Of a stretch of DNA of 19,784 nucleotides, positions 1 to 7,791 are shown in pieces. The notes beneath the pieces are model-generated. The model was not told where the DNA came from. It searched no databases and saw only the letters and a list, made by a program, of their open reading frames with translations. Positions within the stretch are counted from its first letter, which is position 1. Each line of letters opens with the position of its first letter. Location of the stretch: the NCBI GenBank assembly GCA_937997955.1, contig CALLDR010000091.1, positions 1 to 19,784 of the forward strand, given 5' to 3'. A program made the position numbers and the translations under genes. Origin of the DNA: an uncultured Emergencia sp. (GTDB lineage: Bacteria; Bacillota; Clostridia; Peptostreptococcales; Anaerovoracaceae).

Positions 1-42
1 AACACGTACGATCTTAACGGCGTTGCCGCAAGGAAGTGTTCA

Positions 43-93
43 TTGAATCATGACGAATGATTCTGTGATTCAAAGGAAACGTCATGGTATAAT
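43..93 (+). promoter_or_regulatory. Probable promoter of the rmuC string with nested inverted repeats
   Basis: An extended -10 element, TG-G-TATAAT, lies at 85-93, about 60 nt before the rmuC start. No good -35 box sits 17 nt upstream, which is common for extended -10 promoters. Just upstream, GAATCAT (45-51) and ATGATTC (57-63) form a perfect 7-bp inverted repeat, and a further TGATTCAA (66-73) repeats the same core as TTGAATCA (43-50). These could be an operator or the remains of a terminator from the preceding gene, but there is no U-tract. The promoter call is moderate and the operator idea is speculative. Confidence 0.4.
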
Positions 94-152
94 GAATGTG
101 TATGCTCGAAAATATAAATTCATGAGGAAATCTGGAAAGTGAAGGTGTTGTT

Positions 153-1370
153 TTGGGATTCATGGAGATCATACTGCTTACGATAGGCGTTCTGACGCTG
201 GTGATGCTGTTCTTGGTCTACGGCAGGTTTGCCGCGGTTCAGAAGGAGATCAAGGCGTCCCGGATCGAAACCATTCAATATATCAACAGCTCGTTCAAGA
301 GCCTGGGAGACATGGTCGCCGCCAACCAGCAGGAGGCTGCCCGGGCCCAGGATTACCGCCTGGCGGAGCTGAACGAAAGGTTCAGCCACATGGCGGTGGA
401 AAACGAACAGAAGCTGGAATACATCAGGCGCACCATGTCGGAGAAGATCGGAGAGCTGACGGAGGACAACAACCGGCAGCTGGAACAGATGCGGCAGACC
501 GTAGATGAAAAGCTGCAGAAGACCCTGGAGGAAAGGCTCGGCCAGTCCTTCCGGCTGGTCAGCCAGCGGCTGGAGCAGGTCTACCGGGGTCTCGGAGAAA
601 TGCAGACCCTGGCTGCCGGCGTCGGCGACCTGAAAAAGGTCCTTTCCAATGTAAAGACAAGGGGAATACTTGGGGAAATACAGCTGGGAGCTATCTTAGA
701 GCAGATCCTGTCACCGGATCAGTACGATGAAAATGTGACGACTAAGAGCACGGGCAGCGAGCGTGTGGAGTATGCCGTCAAGCTGCCGGGAGATGATGAC
801 CGGACGGTATATCTGCCTATCGACGCCAAGTTTCCCGGGGACGCATACGCCCGCCTGGTGGACGCATATGATGCAGGAGACGCGGCGGCCATCGAGGCGG
901 CCGGCAGACAGCTGGAGCGGGTCATCAAATCCGAAGCGAAAGATATTCACGACAAATATATAGAGCCGCCGAACACCACGGACTTCGGCATCATGTTCCT
1001 CCCCTTTGAGGGACTGTACGCGGAGGTGGTGCGGCGGGGCCTGGTAGAGACGCTGCAGAGGGAATATAAGGTCAATATCGCGGGGCCGACCACCATGGCG
1101 GCGCTGCTCAACAGCCTGCAGATGGGATTCAGAACCCTGGCGATCCAGAAACATTCCAGCGAGGTGTGGGACATTCTGGGCGCTGTGAAGAACGAATTCG
1201 GCAAGTTTGAAGACGTCCTCGTGGCGGCCCAGAGGAAGCTGAATCAGGCCAATGACGATCTGGATAAGCTGGTGGGGACGCGCTCCCGGATGATCAGAAG
1301 CAAGCTGCGCAAGGTGACGGAGCTTTCCGACGACGCGGCTGCTCAGCTGCTGGATACAGACGAAAAGTGA
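153..1370 (+). CDS. rmuC: DNA recombination protein RmuC
   Basis: RmuC-family protein of 405 aa, thought to limit DNA rearrangements at inverted repeats and to have a PD-(D/E)XK nuclease-like core. Residues about 5-23 are one hydrophobic membrane anchor. Residues about 30-150 are charged heptad-like sequence rich in E, Q, K and R, typical of the family's coiled coil. The C-terminal half (about 160-385) is the conserved RmuC domain, with the stretches GILGEIQLGAILEQIL, PIDAKFPGDAY, FGIMFLPFEGLYAEV and AGPTTMAALLNSLQMGFRTL visible. A TTG start at 153 is chosen because GAAGGTG at 141-147 lies 5 nt upstream; ATG at 162 is an alternative that would keep the anchor. It is the first gene of a close-packed string, with 16 nt to the next gene. 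Function is assigned by family; the exact biochemical activity of RmuC remains poorly defined. Confidence 0.93.
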   Translation: MGFMEIILLTIGVLTLVMLFLVYGRFAAVQKEIKASRIETIQYINSSFKSLGDMVAANQQEAARAQDYRLAELNERFSHMAVENEQKLEYIRRTMSEKIGELTEDNNRQLEQMRQTVDEKLQKTLEERLGQSFRLVSQRLEQVYRGLGEMQTLAAGVGDLKKVLSNVKTRGILGEIQLGAILEQILSPDQYDENVTTKSTGSERVEYAVKLPGDDDRTVYLPIDAKFPGDAYARLVDAYDAGDAAAIEAAGRQLERVIKSEAKDIHDKYIEPPNTTDFGIMFLPFEGLYAEVVRRGLVETLQREYKVNIAGPTTMAALLNSLQMGFRTLAIQKHSSEVWDILGAVKNEFGKFEDVLVAAQRKLNQANDDLDKLVGTRSRMIRSKLRKVTELSDDAAAQLLDTDEK

Positions 1371-1386
1371 CAGAGGAGAAGAAAGG

Positions 1387-2088
1387 TTGAAGATATTTGC
1401 AATAGGCGATTTGCATCTGTCCTTCGATGAGAGGATAGAGAAGCCCATGGACGTATTTGGACCCCGATGGGTCAACCATTACCAGCGGGTCAGAGAACAC
1501 TGGGAGGCGATGGTTGACGGCGAAGATGTGGTCATCATTCCCGGAGACGTTTCCTGGGGGCTGAGACAGGAGGAAGCCCTGGCGGATTTCGCGTGGATCC
1601 ATCAGCTTCCCGGCCACAAGGTGATCACCAAGGGAAACCACGACCTGTGGTGGACGTCTGTCACCAAACTGAATAAGCTTTACGACGATATCACCTTTTT
1701 GCAGAACCACTGTTTTCCCGCGGGAAGGGCTGCGGTCTGCGGCACGAGGGGATGGATCTGCCCGGGGACAGAGGGCTTTGATGAACACGATCAGAAGATC
1801 TACGACAGGGAGCGGCTGCGGCTGCGGTTTTCCCTGGAGGAAGGGAAAAAGAGCGGAGCGGAGGTTTTGATCGCCGCGCTGCACTACCCGCCGACCAACG
1901 ACAAGATGCAGGGTTCGGGCTTTACGGACCTGCTCGGGGAGTTTGGCGTCAAAACCTGCGTGTACGGGCATCTTCACGGCAAGGACGCCTTTAAAAACGG
2001 CGTCAAAGGCGTGATGAACGGTGTTGAATACAGGCTGGTTTCCCTCGATTATCTCGAGGCGAAGCCGCTGCTGATATATGAGGAATAG
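1387..2088 (+). CDS. Calcineurin-like metallophosphoesterase
   Basis: A 233-aa single-domain cytoplasmic phosphoesterase with the full set of metal-binding motifs of the calcineurin-like superfamily. These are G7-D8-L9-H10 (DxH), G53-D54 (GDxxW variant), G83-N84-H85-D86 (GNHD), H166 in LHYPP and G194-H195-L196-H197-G198 (GHLHG). These bind two metal ions, usually Mn or Fe, and hydrolyse a phosphoester. The substrate cannot be read from the sequence; no signal peptide or extra domain is present. The start is TTG at 1387, supported by AGGAG at 1373-1377 nine nt upstream. It lies between rmuC and deoB with gaps of 16 and 18 nt, so it is probably cotranscribed. A role in nucleotide metabolism would fit the neighbours but is inference. 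Confidence 0.9.
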   Translation: MKIFAIGDLHLSFDERIEKPMDVFGPRWVNHYQRVREHWEAMVDGEDVVIIPGDVSWGLRQEEALADFAWIHQLPGHKVITKGNHDLWWTSVTKLNKLYDDITFLQNHCFPAGRAAVCGTRGWICPGTEGFDEHDQKIYDRERLRLRFSLEEGKKSGAEVLIAALHYPPTNDKMQGSGFTDLLGEFGVKTCVYGHLHGKDAFKNGVKGVMNGVEYRLVSLDYLEAKPLLIYEE

Positions 2089-2106
2089 AAAAGGAGGATT
2101 TTCAGC

Positions 2107-3276
2107 ATGAAGAGAGTGACTTTGATCGTCATGGACAGTCTGGGGATTGGCCAGCTGCCTGACGCGGAAAAATATGGAGATGCCGGGGCCGATACCTTCG
2201 GACACATCGTAGACAACAATGAGGATTTTGAGATCCCGAACCTGCAGAGGCTGGGATTTTGCAACATCGACGGCGCCGCGGGCGGCAGACTGAAGATCGA
2301 AACGCCGGCGGGGGCCTTTGGAAAGCTGGCGGAGGTGTCCGCCGGCAAGGATACCATCACGGGACACTGGGAGATCGCGGGCCTTGAGACCAAGACCCCG
2401 TTTAAGACCTATCCTGACGGATTTCCGGCCGAGTTTATGGCTCTCTTTGAAGAGCGGATCGGGCGCAAGTGCCTGGGAAACTATCCTGCCTCCGGCACGG
2501 AGATCATCGAGGAGCTGGGGCCGGAGCATGAGGTCACGGGCAGCCCCATCGTATATACCTCTGCCGACAGCGTGTTCCAGATCGCGGCCAATACAGCCGT
2601 CATTCCCCTGGAAGAGCTGTACCACATCTGTGAAACCGCCAGGGAGCTGCTTACGGGAGAGTGGGCCTGCGGCAGAGTCATCGCGCGCCCGTACGTGATA
2701 GAGGACGGAAAAAGAGTGCGGACCTCTGACCGCCATGACTATGCCGTGTCGCCGGGAGCGGAGACCGTGCTGGATAAGGTGGCGAAGACGGGGCAGACCG
2801 TCTACGCTATCGGCAAGATCAGCGACATCTTCAACGGCCAGGGCGTGACCCGGTCTGTGCATACCGCTGACAACATGGACGGAGTGGATCGGACCGTCGA
2901 GGCGCTGAAGGAGACCTTTGACGGATTCATCTTCACCAATCTGGTGGACTTTGATTCCAAGTACGGCCACAGAAGAGATCCTGTCGGATACGGCAGAGCG
3001 ATCATGGAGTTTGACCGGCGGCTGCCGGAAATCCTGGACGCCATGCAGGAAGGGGATCTGCTGATGATCTGCGCGGACCACGGGAATGACCCTGTCCACA
3101 GCGGATGGGATCATACGAGAGAATATGTGCCGGTCCTGATCTGCGGCAGCGGCGTCAAAGCCGGCGTCGATCTGGGAAAGAGAAAGAGCTTCGCTGACAT
3201 CGGAGCTACGATTGCGGAATACCTGGGAGCAGAGCCGACGGTGATCGGAGAGAGCTTCCTGAAGGAGATCAGATAG
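2107..3276 (+). CDS. deoB: Phosphopentomutase
   Basis: Interconverts (deoxy)ribose-1-phosphate and (deoxy)ribose-5-phosphate in nucleoside salvage and catabolism. The 389-aa length and sequence match the Bacillus-type enzyme of the alkaline-phosphatase superfamily. T85 in DTITGHWE corresponds to the phosphorylated threonine of the B. cereus enzyme. The two-Mn site is present: D10 (MDSLGIG), D283 and H288 (FDSKYGH), D324-H325 (DHGND) and H336 (DHTREY). The cap-domain sequences PASGTEI, VYTSADSVFQIAA and GKISDIFNGQGVT are also conserved. The start follows a strong AAGGAGG at 2091-2097, 9 nt upstream. It sits 2 nt before pdp, whose product supplies its sugar-1-phosphate substrate. Nothing is missing and codon use is like its neighbours. 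Confidence 0.97.
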   Translation: MKRVTLIVMDSLGIGQLPDAEKYGDAGADTFGHIVDNNEDFEIPNLQRLGFCNIDGAAGGRLKIETPAGAFGKLAEVSAGKDTITGHWEIAGLETKTPFKTYPDGFPAEFMALFEERIGRKCLGNYPASGTEIIEELGPEHEVTGSPIVYTSADSVFQIAANTAVIPLEELYHICETARELLTGEWACGRVIARPYVIEDGKRVRTSDRHDYAVSPGAETVLDKVAKTGQTVYAIGKISDIFNGQGVTRSVHTADNMDGVDRTVEALKETFDGFIFTNLVDFDSKYGHRRDPVGYGRAIMEFDRRLPEILDAMQEGDLLMICADHGNDPVHSGWDHTREYVPVLICGSGVKAGVDLGKRKSFADIGATIAEYLGAEPTVIGESFLKEIR

Positions 3277-3278
3277 AT

Positions 3279-4586
3279 ATGAACATGAACGATATCATTG
3301 TGAAAAAGCGGGACGGCGGGGTGCTGACCCAGGCGGAGATCCGCTATTTCATCAAAGGTTATACGGCGGGCGAGATACCGGATTATCAGGCGGCGGCCCT
3401 TTTGATGGCCATCTACTTCCAGAAGATGGATAAGGCGGAGACCTTTGAGCTGACCAACGCCATGCGGTACTCTGGAGATACCATCGACCTGTCCGGCGTC
3501 CGCGGCATCAAGGTGGATAAACACTCCACCGGCGGCGTGGGAGACAAGACGACCCTGATCGTGGCGCCTCTGGCGGCGGCCTGCGGCGTTCCCATCGCCA
3601 AGATGAGCGGACGCGGCCTCGGCTTTACCGGCGGTACCGTGGATAAGCTGGAGTCCATACCGGGCTTTCGCACTGCGATGGAGCCGGAAGACTTTTTGAA
3701 GCAGGTCAACGAGATCGGGATTTCCGTCATCGGCCAGACGGCCCATATTACACCGGCGGACAAGAAGCTCTACGCCCTGCGGGATGTGACGGGCACAGTG
3801 GAAAACCTGAGCCTGATCGCTTCCAGCATCATGAGCAAAAAGCTGGCGGCAGGCAGCGACGCCATCGTACTGGATGTAAAGTGCGGCCATGGAGCCTTCA
3901 TGGAGAACCAGGCCGACGCGGAGCGGCTGGGAGGGATCATGTGCGAGATCGGCCGCGCCGCGGGAAAGCGGACAGTGGCTGTCATCACGGATATGAGCCA
4001 GCCCCTGGGCTGCGCCGTAGGCAACAGTCTGGAGGTCATAGAGGCCATCGAGACGCTGAAGGGAAAGGGGCCTGCTGACATCACCGCCCTGTCTCTGAAG
4101 CTGGCGGGCATTATGATCTACCTGGGCGGAAGGACCAGGACCGCCGCGGAGGGTGAGCTCATGGCGCGCCAGGCGTTGGAAAGCGGCGCGGGGCTCGCGA
4201 AGCTGAAGAGCTTCATCAGCCGCCAGGGCGGCGACGCAGATGTGACGGAGGATTACAGCATCTTGCCGAAGAGCTCTCTGACCAAAGATGTTCTGGCTGA
4301 TGAGGGCGGATTTGTCCAGTCTGTCGACGCCCGGGCCATCGGCCTCGCGTCTCAGCACACCGGCGCGGGACGGGCGACCAAAGAGGACAAGGTGGATCTG
4401 TCCGCTGGTATCGTGGTACATAAAAAGGTGGGCGACAAGGTCAACCGGGGCGAGCGTCTGGCGACAGTATTCTGCAGCAGCCGGGGCAAGCTGGCCAGCG
4501 CGGAAAAGGAAGTAAAGGGAGCTTTTGTCCTGGACAGTCAAAAGCCGGAAGGAACGAAGCTGATCAGGGAAGTTTTGGGATTGTAA
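3279..4586 (+). CDS. pdp: Pyrimidine-nucleoside phosphorylase
   Basis: Cleaves thymidine, deoxyuridine and uridine with phosphate, giving the free base and (deoxy)ribose-1-phosphate, which DeoB, encoded just upstream, isomerises. At 435 aa it matches the Bacillus/Geobacillus Pdp subgroup (about 433 aa) end to end. KHSTGGVGDKTT (81-92) is the phosphate-binding loop. SGRGLGFTGGTVDKLE (110-125) is the thymidine/pyrimidine-nucleoside phosphorylase signature, and ASSIMSKKLAAGSDAIVLDVK follows it. The C-terminal barrel-sandwich part carries LGAGRA-like HTGAGRATKEDKVD and VVHKKVGDKVNRGE. ATG at 3279 is taken as the start, with AGGAG at 3263-3267 inside the end of deoB; ATG at 3285 is possible. Salvage and catabolism of DNA or RNA pyrimidines is the clear role; choosing Pdp over DeoA rests on length and overall similarity. 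Confidence 0.95.
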   Translation: MNMNDIIVKKRDGGVLTQAEIRYFIKGYTAGEIPDYQAAALLMAIYFQKMDKAETFELTNAMRYSGDTIDLSGVRGIKVDKHSTGGVGDKTTLIVAPLAAACGVPIAKMSGRGLGFTGGTVDKLESIPGFRTAMEPEDFLKQVNEIGISVIGQTAHITPADKKLYALRDVTGTVENLSLIASSIMSKKLAAGSDAIVLDVKCGHGAFMENQADAERLGGIMCEIGRAAGKRTVAVITDMSQPLGCAVGNSLEVIEAIETLKGKGPADITALSLKLAGIMIYLGGRTRTAAEGELMARQALESGAGLAKLKSFISRQGGDADVTEDYSILPKSSLTKDVLADEGGFVQSVDARAIGLASQHTGAGRATKEDKVDLSAGIVVHKKVGDKVNRGERLATVFCSSRGKLASAEKEVKGAFVLDSQKPEGTKLIREVLGL

Positions 4587-4628
4587 CAGTTTTGCAAAGT
4601 GTGTTCACGAAAGGTTGTTGATGTAGAT

Positions 4629-5273
4629 ATGTGTTTTGAAGAAGGATATGAAGCAAAGAAAAAAGTGCTGGTCGCTGACGACGATGGGATCAATCGACGG
4701 GTCCTGCGGAGGATCCTGAGCCGGGAGTATCAGGTCGTGGAGGCATGCAACGGACAGGAGGCGCTGGAAATGCTTTCTGAGGATGGATCCATCGCGGCTG
4801 TCCTGCTGGACCTGCACATGCCGGTGATGGATGGATACGAGCTGCTGGACGTGATACGGAGCGATGAGAAGCTGTATCAGCTGCCGGTACTGGCTCTGAC
4901 GGCCGCTGACGCGAATACCGCCAAGGAGCAGGTCATTCGGGCCGGCGCAGATGATTTTCTCATCAAACCGGTAGCGCCCAGCGTCATGCTGCGCCGCCTC
5001 GAGACGGCGATTCTGCTGCAGAGCTCTCCGGACCAGGGAGCCGCCAAGATTCTGGACGCGCTGCCCTTCGGCGTCTGGCTCTTTGACGAGACCACGGGAC
5101 AGCGTATATATGCCAACAGGAAGGCCGCGGCTCTGGACGTGCCGGAGACAGTGGGACTGACACCCTTTGATGGGTTCATGGCGTTCACGAAAGAGACCGG
5201 CGGGCCGTCGTGTACGGTCGCGGACATGGAGTGGAAGGGCCGCAGGGCAAAGCTTGTGACGAGAGAAGTATGA
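4629..5273 (+). CDS. REC-domain response regulator with C-terminal PAS-like segment
   Basis: An orphan response regulator of 214 aa from ATG 4629; a GTG at 4599 would add 10 residues but has no ribosome binding site, whereas AAAGG lies at 4610-4614. Residues about 12-130 are a complete receiver domain: acidic D17-D18-D19, phosphoacceptor D61 (LLDLHMP), T91 (LALTA) and K113 (LIKP). Residues about 145-214 (ILDALPFGVWLFDETTGQRIYAN onward in the sequence, only partly quoted here) resemble the first half of a PAS domain. There is no DNA-binding, GGDEF, EAL, HD or histidine-kinase domain. The gene ends 11 nt before an intrinsic terminator, so the short form appears to be the real end. Output may be protein-protein, or the gene may descend from a longer REC-PAS-effector protein. 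No sensor kinase is in the window. Confidence 0.82.
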   Translation: MCFEEGYEAKKKVLVADDDGINRRVLRRILSREYQVVEACNGQEALEMLSEDGSIAAVLLDLHMPVMDGYELLDVIRSDEKLYQLPVLALTAADANTAKEQVIRAGADDFLIKPVAPSVMLRRLETAILLQSSPDQGAAKILDALPFGVWLFDETTGQRIYANRKAAALDVPETVGLTPFDGFMAFTKETGGPSCTVADMEWKGRRAKLVTREV

Positions 5274-5284
5274 CGTGTAGATAC

Positions 5285-5313
5285 AGGTCTGCAGAGATGC
5301 GGGCCTGTTTTTT
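5285..5313 (+). terminator. Intrinsic terminator after the rmuC-to-response-regulator string
   Basis: AGGTCTGC (5285-5292) pairs with GCGGGCCT (5299-5306) through six Watson-Crick and two G-U pairs, with loop AGAGAT. A TTTTTT tract follows at 5308-5313. It begins 11 nt after the response-regulator stop. Confidence 0.85.
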
Positions 5314-5340
5314 ATTGGGTACGCCACCCTCGCCGCGCGG

Positions 5341-5576
5341 GTTTGGCAAAAGTGCGGGATTTCGCGGAAATACCAAGCGAAATGCCAAACTTTGAGGGAG
5401 GGGTTTGGCAAAATGGGGGAGTTTTGTGGATTTGACAAACGAAATGCCAAACTTTGAGGAAAGGGTTTGGCAAAATGGGAGAGTTTTGTGGATTTGACAA
5501 ACGAAATGCCAAACTTTGAGGAAAGAGTTTGGCAGAACGGGAGAGTTTTGCGGATTTGACAAACCAAATGCCAAAC
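5341..5576. repeat. Four tandem 50-bp palindrome-ended units, 62-nt period
   Basis: Four units start at 5341, 5403, 5465 and 5527. Each begins with GTTTGGCA and ends with TGCCAAAC, an 8-bp terminal inverted repeat, and each is exactly 50 bp. Twelve-bp linkers of the form TTTGAGG(G/A)(A)(G)GG separate them, giving a strict 62-nt period. Units 2 and 3 are almost identical; unit 1 is the most diverged in its interior and unit 4 is intermediate. An inner TTTGACAAAC-like segment is shared by units 2-4. Because 62 is not a multiple of three, all reverse frames show similar but meaningless repetitive peptides. The array lies between a terminator and the next promoter, so it is intergenic. No protein-binding role is known to me for it. 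Confidence 0.9.
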
Positions 5577-5626
5577 CGGGTCGGATCGCGTCGGAAACAT
5601 TTTAAAAACAATTATACAAAAGCCTA

Positions 5627-5664
5627 TTGACAAACAGGACGCATGCGATTATACTTGTATACAT
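5627..5664 (+). promoter_or_regulatory. Sigma-A promoter of the 2-oxoglutarate operon with overlapping operator candidate
   Basis: A perfect TTGACA at 5627-5632 and TATACT at 5650-5655 are separated by exactly 17 nt, a near-ideal vegetative promoter. Directly on the -10/start region lies TTGTATACAT (5655-5664), containing the perfect palindrome TGTATACA (5656-5663). FCD-type GntR regulators commonly bind short palindromes of this T-G-T-n-n-A-C-A form, and one is encoded as the second gene of this operon. Autoregulation by repression at this site is therefore plausible but is inference. The predicted 5' UTR is about 80 nt, GC-rich, and ends in GGGAGG at 5729-5734 before the first start codon. 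Confidence 0.8.
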
Positions 5665-5743
5665 AGAGATTGCAACGTTTTAATGTGATGAAGCGGGCGC
5701 GGGCCGGACGCCGCAGCGCCGAGGAATTGGGAGGTATGAAGAT

Positions 5744-7117
5744 ATGATAGAAGTATCCAGAAAATCAAATCTGCTGGAGCAGGCCAGCTATAAATATTCC
5801 CTGCAGGATATCCCGGAGCCGAATCTGTACCGGGATATGTTCAGCTACACGGAAGTGCCGAAGGTCGTGTTTAACCACAGACGGGTGCCGATGAACATGC
5901 CGGAGGACATCTGGATCACCGATACCTCCTTCCGCGACGGTCAGCAGTCCATGGCTCCCTACACGGTAAAGCAGATTGTGGATCTGTACAAACTGATGTC
6001 CAGACTGGGCGGTCCTTACGGACTGATCCGCCAGTCGGAGTTTTTTATTTATACGAAGAAGGACCGGGAGGCGGTGGAAAAGTGCATGGACCTGGGCCTG
6101 CGTTTTCCGGAGATCACCACATGGATCCGCGCCAAGAAAGAGGATTTCCAGATGGTAAAGCAGCTGGGCATCGAGGAGACCGGCGTGCTGGTATCCTGCA
6201 GCGATTATCACATCTTTAAGAAGATGCAGATGACCAGAAGACAGGCGGTGGACTATTATCTGGAGACCATCAGAGACGCTTTTGAGGCGGGCGTAGTGCC
6301 GCGGTGCCATTTGGAGGACATCACCAGGGCCGACTTCTACGGCTTCGTGGTGCCTTTCGTCAACGAAATCATGGAGCTGTCCAGAGAGGCCGGCGTACCG
6401 GTTAAGATCCGGGCCTGTGATACCATGGGCTACGGCGTTCCTTACACAGAGGCGGCGCTGCCGCGAAGCGTGGCCGGCATCATCTACGGCCTCCAGCACT
6501 ATGCCGGCGTGCCGAGCGAGATGCTGGAATGGCACGGACACAACGATTTCTACAAGGCTGTATCCAACGCCTCTACGGCGTGGCTGTACGGCGCGTGCGC
6601 GGTCAACTGTTCTCTGCTGGGCATCGGTGAGAGAACCGGCAACGTGCCTCTGGAAGCTATGGTGTTTGAATACGCGTCCCTGCGCGGTTCCATGGACGGT
6701 ATGGACCCGACGGTGGTCACGGAGATCGGAAGATATTTCCGAGATGAGATGGGCTACGACATTCCGCCGATGACGCCGTTTGTAGGTGAGAATTTCAACG
6801 TGACAAAGGCAGGCATCCACGCGGACGGACTGATGAAGGACGAGGAGATCTACAACATCTTCGACACGAAAAAGCTGCTGGGCCGGACGCCGGGGGTATC
6901 GGTCAGCAAGACCAGCGGCCTGGCGGGCATCGCCTACTGGATCAACGAACATTACAGCCTGCCGGAGGAGAAGAAGCTGCACAAAGACAGCCCTTTGGTC
7001 GCGGATATGAAGAACTGGGTCGACGAGATGTACGCCGACGGGCGGACCACCAGCCTGTCCAACAAAGAGCTGGAAGACAAGATCAAAGAGCTGACAAAAG
7101 GTGAGGTAAAGAAATGA
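5744..7117 (+). CDS. Re-citrate synthase (homocitrate/isopropylmalate synthase-like)
   Basis: Condenses acetyl-CoA with oxaloacetate to citrate with Re-face stereochemistry. This oxygen-sensitive, metal-dependent enzyme replaces ordinary Si-citrate synthase in many strict anaerobes (the Clostridium kluyveri type). It belongs to the DRE-TIM metallolyase family. D60-T-S-F-R-D-G-Q-Q68 is the family's catalytic motif, H264-G-H266-N267-D holds the metal ligands, and GIGERTGN (293-300) is the glycine-rich loop. The 457-aa length, the extra N-terminal 55 residues and the lack of a LeuA regulatory domain fit the Re-citrate synthase branch. The next genes encode aconitase and isocitrate dehydrogenase, which decides against isopropylmalate synthase. 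A homocitrate synthase feeding lysine or nitrogenase chemistry is the main alternative. The strong GGGAGG is 9 nt upstream; the stop overlaps gntR by 4 nt (ATGA). Confidence 0.87.
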   Translation: MIEVSRKSNLLEQASYKYSLQDIPEPNLYRDMFSYTEVPKVVFNHRRVPMNMPEDIWITDTSFRDGQQSMAPYTVKQIVDLYKLMSRLGGPYGLIRQSEFFIYTKKDREAVEKCMDLGLRFPEITTWIRAKKEDFQMVKQLGIEETGVLVSCSDYHIFKKMQMTRRQAVDYYLETIRDAFEAGVVPRCHLEDITRADFYGFVVPFVNEIMELSREAGVPVKIRACDTMGYGVPYTEAALPRSVAGIIYGLQHYAGVPSEMLEWHGHNDFYKAVSNASTAWLYGACAVNCSLLGIGERTGNVPLEAMVFEYASLRGSMDGMDPTVVTEIGRYFRDEMGYDIPPMTPFVGENFNVTKAGIHADGLMKDEEIYNIFDTKKLLGRTPGVSVSKTSGLAGIAYWINEHYSLPEEKKLHKDSPLVADMKNWVDEMYADGRTTSLSNKELEDKIKELTKGEVKK

Positions 7118-7791
7118 TAGAATACAAGAATGTGTCCCTGGCGGACAGGGTTTACGACCAATTGGAATACAACATTCTCAGCGGGGCTTACGCGCAGGGT
7201 GAGATCATCAGTGAAACGAGGCTGTCCGAGGAGCTGGGCGTCAGCCGCACGCCGATCAGAGAGGCCATGAGCCGGCTTTCCCACGAGAAGCTGATCAAGG
7301 AGTCGACCATGGGAACGGTGGTCGTAGGCGTTACGGAGAAAGACGTAAAGGATCTCTTTGAGGTCAAGCGGCGGATCGAGGTCATGGCCACCAGGCGGGC
7401 GGCGGAGCATTTCAGCGAAGAAGGGCTGAAGGCTTTGAAGGACAATGTGGATCAGCAGGAGTTCTACGCCCAGAAGGGGGACGCTGTCAAGGTCCGGGAC
7501 CTGGATACGGAGTTTCACGACATCATCTACAGAGAGTGCGGCAGCATCACCTTTGAGACGATTTTGACGCCGATCCATCACAAGATGATGAAATTCCGCA
7601 GACTTTCCCTGGAGAAGTCGCACCGCATCATGGCTTCTGTAGCGGAGCATCGGGCGCTGTACAACGCAATCGCGGAAAAAGACGGAGACAAAGTGGACAC
7701 GATCGTGCTCATGCACATCGATCACGCATACAACAGCATTATGGAGGTAAACGAGCAATATGGGACTAACAATAGCACAGAAAATCATTAA
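7114..7791 (+). CDS. GntR-family transcriptional regulator, FadR/FCD subfamily
   Basis: A 225-aa ligand-responsive DNA-binding protein. Residues about 8-72 form the winged helix-turn-helix, with the recognition region ETRLSEELGVSRTPIREAM at 34-52. Residues about 77-210 form the all-helical FCD ligand domain. Likely metal or ligand residues are D131 and H135 (DTEFH), H179 (AEHRAL) and H201 (HIDHAY). FCD regulators usually bind carboxylic acids, so citrate, isocitrate or 2-oxoglutarate is a natural guess. The gene is embedded in the pathway operon: its ATG overlaps the synthase stop, and its last 32 nt overlap the aconitase start. This embedding strongly suggests it regulates the same operon, perhaps at TGTATACA (5656-5663). 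Effector and sign of regulation are not visible in the sequence. Confidence 0.93.
   Translation: MIEYKNVSLADRVYDQLEYNILSGAYAQGEIISETRLSEELGVSRTPIREAMSRLSHEKLIKESTMGTVVVGVTEKDVKDLFEVKRRIEVMATRRAAEHFSEEGLKALKDNVDQQEFYAQKGDAVKVRDLDTEFHDIIYRECGSITFETILTPIHHKMMKFRRLSLEKSHRIMASVAEHRALYNAIAEKDGDKVDTIVLMHIDHAYNSIMEVNEQYGTNNSTENH

Noticed and set aside
1294..3114. A 606-codon open frame on the - strand across the metallophosphoesterase and deoB genes
   Set aside because: It lies antisense to genes with clear catalytic motifs, has no recognisable domain or ribosome binding site, and long antisense frames are expected opposite GC-rich coding DNA.
5185..5633. Several - strand frames with repetitive peptides over the tandem repeat
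   Set aside because: The same peptide pattern appears in different frames because the period is 62 nt, which is not a multiple of three; this is a product of DNA repetition, not selection on protein.
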